Part shown: positions 33,652 to 41,354 of the stretch, in pieces | Layout: each line of letters begins with the position of its first letter | Numbering within the stretch: position 1 is the stretch's first letter | Notes under the pieces: generated by a model | What the model was told of the DNA's origin: nothing | The model's input: the letters and a program-made list of their open reading frames with translations, nothing else | Databases searched by the model: none | From: Citrobacter telavivensis | Lineage (GTDB): Bacteria; Pseudomonadota; Gammaproteobacteria; Enterobacterales; Enterobacteriaceae | Length of the DNA stretch: 64,000 nt | Assembly: GCA_009363175.1 (NCBI GenBank) | Contig: CP045205.1 | Coordinates: forward strand, 2,914,001-2,978,000 | Reading direction: 5' to 3' | Translations under genes and position numbers: made by a program

Positions 33652-35213
33652 CAGAAAGTCTCCTGTGCGTGGTGCGCGGTGGCAATGGCACGCAGGACCG
33701 CGCGCGCTTTATTACGGGTTTCGTCGGCTTCGGACTGGGGAACAGAATCGAGCACAATACCGGCGCCGGCCTGGACGGTGGCGATACCGTCTTCCACCAG
33801 GGCTGAACGAATAACAATGCAGGTATCCAGATCGCCGTGCGCGGTGAAGTAACCGACTGCACCGCCGTAGCTACCGCGTCGGCGACCTTCGGCTTCAGCA
33901 ATCAGCTGCATCGCCCGCACTTTCGGTGCGCCGCTGAGCGTGCCCATATTCATGCAGGCGCGGTAGGCGTGCAGTACATCGAGATCGCTGCGCAGTTCGC
34001 CGACCACGCGGGAAACCAGGTGCATGACGTAGGAATAACGGTCAACCTTGGTCAGGTCAGCCACATAGCGGCTGCCCGGCGTACAGATGCGGGCGAGATC
34101 GTTACGCGCCAGGTCAACCAGCATCAGGTGTTCGGAAAGTTCTTTATGATCGGTGCGCATCTCCAGCTCAATGCGGCTGTCGAGGTCACGATCCAGCGAA
34201 CCGTCGGCGCGACGACCGCGAGGACGCGTGCCGGCAATCGGGTAGATTTCAATCTGACGGCTGGTGGCATCGTATTTCAGCGAGCTTTCCGGCGACGCGC
34301 CAAACAGGGTGAAATCATTGTCCTGCATAAAGAACATGTACGGGCTGGGATTGCTTTTCTTCAGCACATAATAGGCCGCCAGCGGCGACGGGCAGGGCAG
34401 AGAGAAGCGGCGTGACGGGACGACCTGGAAAATTTCCCCGGCACGAATCGCTTTTTGCATTGAGCGTACCACTGCGCCAAATTCTTCATCGCTCTGATTG
34501 CATTCGCAGCGCATCTGCGGCACAGGAATGACCGGCAGCGGCGGTGCTGGTTCCGTCAGTTGCTGGCTAAGACGGGCCAGTCGCGCGGTGAGGCGCTGTT
34601 TCTCGGCGTCGTTATCGCTGAACAGACTGGCCTGAATACGGGTGCTTTGTTTCTGGTGGTCGATAACCATCAGCGTTTCCGCCAGATAGAAACAGTAGTC
34701 CGGGCAGCGGTTGCCTGCCTCAAGCTGCGGTAAATCTTCAAAACCGGCAACCAGATCGTAAGCAAACAGGCCGCCGAAGAACATCGCTTCGCGCTCCTGC
34801 GCCGGGACGTTGACCAGCTCCTGCAGCAGGCGGAAGGCGTCAAATACAGAGAGTGCGCACAGACGCGCGTCCTCGTCTAATAACGGGCTGACCGCCGGGA
34901 AACGCAGCACGCGTCCCGACTCCTGATGTTCATTCTCAACACCGGCAGGCAATGCCGCATCCAGCAGCGTCAGCAGCGCTGCACCGTTGTCGGTTAAGGC
35001 CTGAATGGTGACAGTGTCACCGACGGCGGTAATGCGCAACGCGCTATCCACCAGCAACAGGCTTTTGAGATCGTCTTTGCTGTCGATATCTGCCGATTCC
35101 AGCAGCAGCGTTGCCGGACGATCGCCGCAAACCTGATGGAACAACTCCGTCGGGTTTTTACGATAGGCGGCATCGCAGGTAATGAGTTCGAGTGTCGGTT
35201 TTGATGTCTGCAT
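33651..35213 (-). CDS. trpE: Anthranilate synthase component I
   Basis: Makes anthranilate from chorismate; first enzyme of tryptophan synthesis and feedback-inhibited by tryptophan. The 520 residues match E. coli. The N-terminal tryptophan-binding motif PATLLLESAD and MNMGTLSGAPK, both implicated in feedback control, are intact, as is the chorismate site GYFTAHGDLDTCIVIRSA. I chose ATG 35213 (MQTSKPTLEL); an earlier start would add only four residues. Confidence 0.98.
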   Translation of the reverse strand: MQTSKPTLELITCDAAYRKNPTELFHQVCGDRPATLLLESADIDSKDDLKSLLLVDSALRITAVGDTVTIQALTDNGAALLTLLDAALPAGVENEHQESGRVLRFPAVSPLLDEDARLCALSVFDAFRLLQELVNVPAQEREAMFFGGLFAYDLVAGFEDLPQLEAGNRCPDYCFYLAETLMVIDHQKQSTRIQASLFSDNDAEKQRLTARLARLSQQLTEPAPPLPVIPVPQMRCECNQSDEEFGAVVRSMQKAIRAGEIFQVVPSRRFSLPCPSPLAAYYVLKKSNPSPYMFFMQDNDFTLFGASPESSLKYDATSRQIEIYPIAGTRPRGRRADGSLDRDLDSRIELEMRTDHKELSEHLMLVDLARNDLARICTPGSRYVADLTKVDRYSYVMHLVSRVVGELRSDLDVLHAYRACMNMGTLSGAPKVRAMQLIAEAEGRRRGSYGGAVGYFTAHGDLDTCIVIRSALVEDGIATVQAGAGIVLDSVPQSEADETRNKARAVLRAIATAHHAQETF

Positions 35214-35236
35214 TGTTGTTCTCATTAATTTTGTTC

Positions 35237-35263
35237 AAAAAAAAGCCCGCTCTGTTGGCGGGC
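35237..35263 (-). terminator. trp attenuator
   Basis: On the minus strand, GCCCGC and GCGGGC with a 7-base loop followed by eight T residues, 24 bases before the trpE ATG. It corresponds to the 3:4 terminator hairpin of the trp leader. Upstream, GGTGGCG (35318-35324, inside trpL) can pair with CGCCACC (35273-35279), the 1:2 hairpin. Confidence 0.93.
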
Positions 35264-35307
35264 CGGGTATCTGGTGGCGATCTACACGCGAAATACACTG
35301 CCCGAAA

Positions 35308-35352
35308 TCAGGAAGTGCGCCACCCACCGTGCAGAACAAATGTTGCTTTCAT
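35308..35352 (-). CDS. trpL: trp operon leader peptide (one Trp codon)
   Basis: A 14-codon leader reading MKATFVLHGGWRTS. Ribosome stalling at its Trp codons when charged tRNA-Trp is scarce prevents the terminator from forming. E. coli (ending KGWWRTS) and Salmonella (HGWWRTS) have two adjacent Trp codons; here codon 10 is GGG (Gly) and only codon 11 is TGG. The start codon, stop codon and downstream hairpins are all in the usual places, so the attenuator looks functional but with a single sensing codon. Confidence 0.92.
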   Translation of the reverse strand: MKATFVLHGGWRTS

Positions 35353-35382
35353 TTCGATACCCTTTTGCTTGTGAACTTTCGT

Positions 35383-35414
35383 ACTAGTTAACTAGTTCGG
35401 TGGGTTATTGTCAA
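35383..35414 (-). promoter_or_regulatory. trp promoter and TrpR operator
   Basis: On the minus strand, -35 TTGACA (35409-35414), a 17-base spacer and -10 TTAACT (35386-35391). The -10 region lies inside the perfect palindrome ACTAGTTAACTAGT (35383-35396), the TrpR operator core, as in E. coli. Tryptophan-loaded TrpR should block this promoter. Confidence 0.95.
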
Positions 35415-35489
35415 CACCTGATTTCAGTAAATTTGCTGGAACCGTTATGATGCGCAGGAAAGATTATTTTTGAGAGACGGGAGTTCGCC

Positions 35490-36371
35490 TTGAGCGACAC
35501 GAATTATGCAGTGATTTATGACCTGCACAGTCATACAACGGCATCCGATGGACGACTGACGCCAGAAGCGTTAGTTCACCGCGCCGTCGAGATGCGCGTT
35601 GGCACGCTGGCGATTACCGACCATGACACCACAGCCGCTATTCCTGCGGCAAGCGAAGAAATTTCACGTTCTGGCCTGGCGCTGAACCTGATCCCCGGCG
35701 TTGAGATCTCAACGGTCTGGGAGAATCACGAAATTCATATTGTGGGTCTGAACATCGACATTGAAAATCCGGCGATGTGCGCGTTTCTGGCGCAACAGAC
35801 GGAACGACGGCAGCAGCGTGCGCGGCTCATCGCCGACCGACTGGAAAAAGCGCATATCACTGGCGCGTGGGAAGGCGCATTGCGCCTGGCCGACGGCGGT
35901 GCGGTTACCCGCGGTCATTTTGCCCGTTACCTGGTGGAGTGTGGCAAAGCGACCACCATGGCGGATGTCTTTAAAAAGTATCTCGCGCGCGGGAAAACAG
36001 GATACGTTCCGCCACAGTGGTGTACAATAGAACAAGCTATTGATGTCATTCATCATTCTGGCGGTAAGGCCGTACTGGCTCATCCAGGTCGGTACGATCT
36101 TAGCGCTAAGTGGCTGAAAAGGCTGGTGGCGTATTTTGCGCAACATCACGGTGATGCGATGGAAGTTGCGCAGTGTCAACAGTCCCCCAATGAGCGCACG
36201 CAACTGGCCACGCTTGCCCGCCAGCATCAGCTATGGGCATCGCAAGGATCTGATTTTCATCAGCCTTGTCCGTGGATCGAGTTGGGCCGCAAGCTCTGGC
36301 TGCCGGCAGGCGTTGAAGGCGTCTGGCAGACGTGGGAGCAGCCGCAGAACACCACAGTGAGGGAAGTATGA
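35490..36371 (+). CDS. rnm: 5'-3' exoribonuclease Rnm (RNase AM), PHP family
   Basis: Formerly yciV or trpH. In E. coli it trims the 5' ends of 23S, 16S and 5S rRNA precursors. The 293-residue PHP phosphoesterase has the metal-binding HSHTTASDG near the N terminus, TDHD (about 50), PGVEIS, VLAHPGRY and a final GSDFHQP. The start is TTG at 35490 with GGGAG upstream, the same unusual start as E. coli. Its stop overlaps the yciO start (ATGA). Confidence 0.95.
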   Translation: MSDTNYAVIYDLHSHTTASDGRLTPEALVHRAVEMRVGTLAITDHDTTAAIPAASEEISRSGLALNLIPGVEISTVWENHEIHIVGLNIDIENPAMCAFLAQQTERRQQRARLIADRLEKAHITGAWEGALRLADGGAVTRGHFARYLVECGKATTMADVFKKYLARGKTGYVPPQWCTIEQAIDVIHHSGGKAVLAHPGRYDLSAKWLKRLVAYFAQHHGDAMEVAQCQQSPNERTQLATLARQHQLWASQGSDFHQPCPWIELGRKLWLPAGVEGVWQTWEQPQNTTVREV

Positions 36372-36988
36372 GCCAGTTTTTTTATATCCATCCTGATAAC
36401 CCACAGCAGCGCCTGATCAACCAGGCGGTTGAGATTGTGCGTAAGGGCGGGGTGATTGTGTATCCAACCGATTCCGGTTACGCGCTCGGTTGTAAAATTG
36501 AAGACAAAGGCGCGATGGAGCGGATTTGCCGCATTCGCCAGTTACCGGATGGGCACAACTTCACCCTGATGTGTCGCGACTTGTCCGAACTGTCGACCTA
36601 TTCGTTTGTCGACAACGTGGCTTTTCGTCTGATCAAGAACAATACGCCAGGCAATTACACTTTCATTCTGAAAGGGACGAAAGAGGTGCCGCGTCGGTTG
36701 TTGCAGGAAAAACGTAAGACCATCGGTCTGCGTGTGCCGTCGAACCCGATCGCGCTTGAACTGTTGCAGTCGCTGGGCGAGCCAATGCTCTCCACCTCGC
36801 TGATGTTGCCGGGCAGTGATTTTACCGAATCCGATCCGGAAGAAATTAAAGACCGACTGGAAAAACAGGTGGACCTGATTATTCACGGCGGCTATCTGGG
36901 CCAACAGCCGACGACGGTGATCGATTTAACGGATGATTCCCCGGTTGTCTTGCGCGAAGGTGTCGGAGACGTTAAACCTTTCTTATAA
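36368..36988 (+). CDS. yciO: YciO, Sua5/YrdC-family protein
   Basis: A 206-residue YrdC-like RNA-binding protein. The family's TsaC/Sua5 members make threonylcarbamoyl-AMP for tRNA t6A; YciO is a paralogue that has kept the fold (VYPTDSGYALGCK, PGNYTFILKG, RVPSNPIA) but whose role is less clear. I chose ATG 36368, overlapping the rnm stop by four bases, over the frame start at 36332; length then equals E. coli. Confidence 0.94.
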   Translation: MSQFFYIHPDNPQQRLINQAVEIVRKGGVIVYPTDSGYALGCKIEDKGAMERICRIRQLPDGHNFTLMCRDLSELSTYSFVDNVAFRLIKNNTPGNYTFILKGTKEVPRRLLQEKRKTIGLRVPSNPIALELLQSLGEPMLSTSLMLPGSDFTESDPEEIKDRLEKQVDLIIHGGYLGQQPTTVIDLTDDSPVVLREGVGDVKPFL

Positions 36989-37088
36989 GGGCGCAACTCT
37001 GTATACTACGCGGCCTTAAAATGGCGCTGAGAAGCGCCGTTGATTCTCCTGTTCGACGCCTGTGAAGGCGACAGCTAAAGGAAGCTCT

Positions 37089-37964
37089 ATGAGCGAAAAG
37101 TTACAGAAAGTGCTGGCGCGTGCTGGCCACGGCTCCCGCCGTGAAATTGAATCCATCATTGCAGCAGGTCGCGTCAGTGTAGACGGCAAAATCGCCACGC
37201 TTGGCGATCGCGTTGAAGTGACGCCCGGTCTGAAAATTCGTATCGACGGTCACCTGATTTCGGTGAAAGAGTCGGCGGAACAAATTTGTCGCGTTCTGGC
37301 CTATTACAAGCCGGAAGGCGAACTGTGTACGCGTAACGATCCGGAAGGTCGTCCTACCGTCTTCGATCGCTTACCGAAACTGCGCGGCGCGCGCTGGATT
37401 GCGGTAGGGCGTCTGGACGTCAATACCTGCGGTCTGCTGTTGTTTACCACCGATGGTGAACTGGCGAACCGTTTGATGCACCCGAGCCGTGAAGTTGAAC
37501 GTGAATACGCGGTGCGCGTCTTTGGCCAGGTCGACGACGCTAAACTGCGCGATCTGAGCCGTGGTGTTCAACTGGAAGATGGCCCGGCGGCGTTTAAAAC
37601 CATCAAGTTCAGCGGTGGTGAAGGGATCAACCAGTGGTACAACGTCACCCTGACCGAAGGGCGCAACCGTGAAGTGCGTCGCCTGTGGGAAGCCGTTGGC
37701 GTGCAGGTAAGCCGCCTGATCCGCGTGCGCTATGGTGATATTCCGCTGCCGAAAGGCCTGCCGCGCGGCGGCTGGACGGAACTGGATCTCGCGCAGACCA
37801 ACTATCTGCGCGAACTGGTAGAACTGGAGCCGGAAACCACCTCGAAAGTGGCGGTGGAGAAAGATCGTCGTCGCATGAAGGCGAATCAGATTCGTCGTGC
37901 GGTGAAACGTCACAGCCAGGTGAGCGGCGGTCGCCGTGCTGGCGGTCGCAATAACAACGGTTAA
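37089..37964 (+). CDS. rluB: 23S rRNA pseudouridine(2605) synthase RluB
   Basis: Makes pseudouridine 2605 in 23S rRNA. The 291-residue protein has an N-terminal S4 RNA-binding domain (about 3-60), the RsuA-type catalytic motif GRLDVNTCGLLLFTTDG with the Asp nucleophile near residue 110, and a basic Arg/Gly/Asn-rich tail (SGGRRAGGRNNNG). The start ATG 37089 follows AAAGGA; the frame is open upstream to 37062 without similarity. Confidence 0.96.
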   Translation: MSEKLQKVLARAGHGSRREIESIIAAGRVSVDGKIATLGDRVEVTPGLKIRIDGHLISVKESAEQICRVLAYYKPEGELCTRNDPEGRPTVFDRLPKLRGARWIAVGRLDVNTCGLLLFTTDGELANRLMHPSREVEREYAVRVFGQVDDAKLRDLSRGVQLEDGPAAFKTIKFSGGEGINQWYNVTLTEGRNREVRRLWEAVGVQVSRLIRVRYGDIPLPKGLPRGGWTELDLAQTNYLRELVELEPETTSKVAVEKDRRRMKANQIRRAVKRHSQVSGGRRAGGRNNNG

Positions 37965-37971
37965 CGCTTTT

Positions 37972-38046
37972 GTAGGCCTGATAAGCGTAGCGCCATCAGG
38001 CAATTGCGCGGTGCCGGATGGCACCGCAAGCGCCTTATCCGCCCTG
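37972..38046. repeat. REP/BIME element
   Basis: Two REP-like palindromic units in opposite orientation: GGCCTGATAAGCGTAGCGCC ... ATCAGGC and GTGCCGGATGGCACC ... GCGCCTTATCC. It lies between the convergent rluB and btuR genes, the usual place for such elements, where they can protect mRNA ends or bind gyrase. Confidence 0.85.
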
Positions 38047-38048
38047 GA

Positions 38049-38639
38049 TCAGTAGTCGATACCCATCTGGGCTTTGACCCCTGCCTCAAAGGCATGTTTG
38101 ACCGGACGCAGTTCACTGACGGTATCGGCCAGCTCGAGAATATCCCGATGGCAGCCACGACCGGTGATGATCACCGTCTGGTGAGACGGTCGCGCATTCA
38201 ACGCGCTAATCACCTCTTCAAGCGGCAGATAGTCATACGCCACCATGTAGGTCAACTCGTCCAGCACCACCATGTCCAGTTGCGGGTCGGCAAGCATTCG
38301 CTTGCCGTGCTCCCATACTGCCAGACAGGCCGCCGTGTCGGCCTCGCGGTTCTGTGTTTCCCAGGTAAACCCGGTCGCCATCACCTGAAATTCGACGCCG
38401 TGCGGTTCCAGCAGGTTACGCTCGCCGTTGGGCCAGGTTCCCTTGATAAACTGCACGACACCGACCTTTTTACCGTGTCCCACCGCGCGGGTGGCCGTGC
38501 CGAAGGCGGCGGTGGTTTTTCCTTTCCCGTTGCCGGTGAAAACCATCACGATACCGCGCTCATCCTGAGCCTGGGCTACCCGGGCATCAACCCGGTCCTT
38601 CACGCGCTGCTGGCGCTGTTGATAACGTTCTTCACTCAT
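38049..38639 (-). CDS. btuR: Corrinoid adenosyltransferase (CobA/BtuR type)
   Basis: Adds the 5'-deoxyadenosyl group of ATP to cob(I)alamin, giving coenzyme B12. The 196-residue protein (called cobO, cobA or btuR depending on species) has the P-loop FTGNGKGKTTAAFG (about 32-45) and the LDELTYM segment. Its ATG lies inside the end of yciK, with a four-base overlap, so both are probably translated from one message. Confidence 0.95.
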   Translation of the reverse strand: MSEERYQQRQQRVKDRVDARVAQAQDERGIVMVFTGNGKGKTTAAFGTATRAVGHGKKVGVVQFIKGTWPNGERNLLEPHGVEFQVMATGFTWETQNREADTAACLAVWEHGKRMLADPQLDMVVLDELTYMVAYDYLPLEEVISALNARPSHQTVIITGRGCHRDILELADTVSELRPVKHAFEAGVKAQMGIDY

Positions 38640-39397
38640 TGGGCGATTCCTGGTTTGCGGCCCGGTTGGGCGTCGAAGGTCATGCCGGTCTTGCGGCGGC
38701 TGTCATCGCCCATTAGCCACAGATACAGCGGCATAATATCGGCGGGTGTTTTGAGCTTTTGCGGATCTTCCGTCGGAAAGGCGTTGGCGCGCATTCCGGT
38801 ACGCGTGCCGCCCGGGTTGATGCAATTCACGCGCAGCGGGCGGTTTTGATACTCGTCCGCCAGCACCTGCATCATTCCTTCGGTGGCAAATTTAGAGGCC
38901 GCGTAGGCCCCCCAGTTGGCGCGGCCTTGTTGGCCTACGCTGGAGGAGGTGAAGACTAACGATCCGGAATCTGACTTAAGTAATAAAGGAAGCAATGCCT
39001 GGGTCAGCATAAACGTCGCGTTGACGTTGACCTGCATCACCTGTTGCCAGACCTGCGGGTCCTGCTCGATCATCGGGCAGACGTCTCCCAGTAATCCGGC
39101 ATTGTGCAGGACGCCGTCCAGACGTGGATACTGACCGGCGACGCGCTGCGCCAGTTGATGACAATCATCAGCGGTACAGGTTAACAGATCAAGCGTAAGC
39201 CACGATGGCTGACGCCCCGTTTGCTGGGCAATCATTTCGGCGACGTGGCGCAATTTCTCATCATTACGGCCTAGCAAAATAACGCTGGCGCCGTAGCGAG
39301 CGTAGGTCAGGGCCGCTTCCCGGCCAATGCCATCGCTGGCACCGGTCACCAGAATGATGCGATCCTGCAAAAGGTCTTGTTTCGGTTGATAATGCAT
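38636..39397 (-). CDS. yciK: YciK, short-chain dehydrogenase/reductase
   Basis: A 253-residue SDR enzyme with the NAD(P)-binding TGASDGIG (about 19-26), NNAG-type HNAG, and the catalytic Ser (FTSSSVG) and YAASK motif with Tyr and Lys. The substrate is unknown. It is encoded upstream of btuR, and the pairing is conserved in enterobacteria, but no link to cobalamin has been shown to my knowledge. Confidence 0.94.
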   Translation of the reverse strand: MHYQPKQDLLQDRIILVTGASDGIGREAALTYARYGASVILLGRNDEKLRHVAEMIAQQTGRQPSWLTLDLLTCTADDCHQLAQRVAGQYPRLDGVLHNAGLLGDVCPMIEQDPQVWQQVMQVNVNATFMLTQALLPLLLKSDSGSLVFTSSSVGQQGRANWGAYAASKFATEGMMQVLADEYQNRPLRVNCINPGGTRTGMRANAFPTEDPQKLKTPADIMPLYLWLMGDDSRRKTGMTFDAQPGRKPGIAQ

Positions 39398-39611
39398 GGG
39401 GACTCCTCGGCGACATGCCTGGTCGCTCTGCTTCTCGTTGGTGTGTCGGGTTTATGCCTGAAACAGGACCCAATTTCAATCAGCCAACGGCGATAACGCC
39501 CTAAAATGAACACTTTGTCATACTTTTGTCCATCCGCATATCCCGCGAGACGACGCATTACGCCTGATGTACACTGAGCCGACGCTAAGTTGTTTAACCA
39601 AGGTGGAACGT

Positions 39612-40658
39612 GTGGAATTGTTGTCTGAATATGGGTTGTTTTTAGCAAAAATCGTCACCGTTGTACTGGCTATCGCGGCGATAGCCATCATTATCGTGAA
39701 TGTTGCCCAACGTAAGCGCCAGCGTGGCGAACTGCGGGTTACCAACCTCAGCGAACAATATAAAGAGATGAAGGATGAACTGGCGATGGCGTTGCTGGAT
39801 AGCCATCAACAGAAACTCTGGCATAAAGCGCAAAAGAAAAAGCACAAGCTGGAAGCGAAAGCCGCCAAAGTAAAAGCGAAGCAGGGCGACAGCGACACGT
39901 CGGATAAGCCGCGCGTCTGGGTGCTGGATTTCAAAGGCAGCATGGATGCCCACGAAGTCAGTTCGCTGCGTGAAGAGGTGACGGCCGTTCTGGCGGTGGT
40001 GAAACCGCAGGATCAGGTGGTGGTGCGTCTGGAAAGTCCCGGCGGCGTTGTCCACGGCTATGGTCTCGCCGCATCACAACTGCAACGCTTACGCGATAAG
40101 AACATCCCGCTGACCGTGACGGTGGACAAGGTCGCGGCGAGTGGCGGTTACATGATGGCCTGCGTGGCGGACAAAATTGTCTCGGCCCCCTTTGCGATTG
40201 TCGGCTCAATTGGCGTGGTCGCGCAGATCCCCAACTTCAACCGCTTCCTGAAAGGAAAGGATATCGATATCGAGTTGCATACCGCCGGACAATACAAGCG
40301 GACCCTGACGCTGTTGGGTGAGAACACTGAAGAAGGGCGGCAGAAATTTCGTGAGGATTTGAACGAAACCCATCTCCTGTTTAAAGATTTTGTTCATCGT
40401 ATGCGTCCGACTCTGGACATTGAGCAGGTCGCCACCGGTGAACACTGGTATGGACAGCAGGCGCTGGATAAAGGACTCATTGATGAGATAAATACCAGCG
40501 ACGAGGTGATCCTGGGATTAATGGAAGGGCGAGAGGTGTTTAACGTTCGTTATCTGCAGCGTAAGAAACTGGTGGATCGCGTAACCGGCAGTGCCGCTGA
40601 AAGTGCCGACCGTCTGCTACTGCGCTGGTGGCAGCGCGGACAAAAACCGCTGATGTAA
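39612..40658 (+). CDS. sohB: SohB, inner-membrane S49-family peptidase
   Basis: A probable membrane-bound serine protease related to SppA; extra copies suppress htrA (degP) defects in E. coli. The 348-residue protein has one N-terminal membrane helix (about 8-30), a Lys-rich linker, and an S49 domain with the catalytic Ser in DKVAASGGYMMA and a Lys in GQYKRTLT. I chose GTG 39612 (reading MELLSEYGLF) with AAGGTGG just upstream; earlier in-frame ATG at 39567 lacks similarity. Confidence 0.93.
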   Translation: MELLSEYGLFLAKIVTVVLAIAAIAIIIVNVAQRKRQRGELRVTNLSEQYKEMKDELAMALLDSHQQKLWHKAQKKKHKLEAKAAKVKAKQGDSDTSDKPRVWVLDFKGSMDAHEVSSLREEVTAVLAVVKPQDQVVVRLESPGGVVHGYGLAASQLQRLRDKNIPLTVTVDKVAASGGYMMACVADKIVSAPFAIVGSIGVVAQIPNFNRFLKGKDIDIELHTAGQYKRTLTLLGENTEEGRQKFREDLNETHLLFKDFVHRMRPTLDIEQVATGEHWYGQQALDKGLIDEINTSDEVILGLMEGREVFNVRYLQRKKLVDRVTGSAAESADRLLLRWWQRGQKPLM

Positions 40659-40673
40659 AAAGCCATATTAACG

Positions 40674-40705
40674 ACAAACGCGAGGCCTGAAGCCTCGCGT
40701 TTTTG
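40674..40705. terminator. Bidirectional sohB/yciN terminator
   Basis: Perfect 11-base stem AAACGCGAGGC / GCCTCGCGTTT with a 5-base loop and a T-run, between convergent genes. Confidence 0.9.
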
Positions 40706-40707
40706 CT

Positions 40708-40959
40708 TTAATCGATCAGGTGATACTTTTCAGAAAGCACATGCGCCAGATGTTTAAACATATTGAACACGGCAGTGCTCTTTGGCGTGGGTAAACCTTG
40801 CTCGTCTAAAAAGTAATCCCCACTGAAGACCAACACCCCATTTCGCTGGGTTACACCGGTGGCAACAATGCCGGCCAGCGTATCTTCATGCTCACGAATG
40901 ATTTTGTTGGCTTCAATCAACAGCGTTTCGCGATCGATAGGTTGTGTCTCTTTGCGCAT
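40708..40959 (-). CDS. yciN: YciN family protein
   Basis: An 83-residue protein of the YciN (DUF2498) family, starting MRKETQPIDRETLLIEANKI, same length as E. coli. The fold is known in relatives but no function has been demonstrated; nothing here suggests one. It is divergent from topA. Confidence 0.92.
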   Translation of the reverse strand: MRKETQPIDRETLLIEANKIIREHEDTLAGIVATGVTQRNGVLVFSGDYFLDEQGLPTPKSTAVFNMFKHLAHVLSEKYHLID

Positions 40960-41354
40960 TTTTTACTCCTTAAACAAGGACATTAGTCTACGCCGACCGA
41001 CTCTTTTGGGCAAATATTCCCTGAGCGTGATCAGGGGGTTGTCAACCTTTGCTGACTGGCAGGATTTGTTTTTGCATGCTAATAAAGTTGCGTAACGAAT
41101 TTTATCAGGTACAGTGTGACGCTTTCGTCAACCAGGCAACAGATTTGCTTGACATTCGACCGAAATTCCGTCGTGCTATAGCGCCTCTGTGCGAAAAAAC
41201 CTGTTAACTCAGTCACCTGGCTATTTAGTGTACAGAGTCAGTACAAAGGGTTGATATCCACAGACGCAGGGACCATATCCGTGGCTCGTCGTCTGTAGAT
41301 GGTGTATCAATGTGCGACGCATTCCTGGAAGAATCAAATTAGGTAAAGGTGAAT
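40960..41354. promoter_or_regulatory. topA control region
   Basis: A 395-base gap between divergent yciN and topA without an ORF. In E. coli several promoters, including supercoiling- and heat-responsive ones, drive topA from such a long region. A TTGACA hexamer at 41149-41154 is followed by GTGCTATAGC at slightly long spacing; other promoters cannot be assigned by eye. The topA ribosome site is AGGTAAAGGT. Confidence 0.5.
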
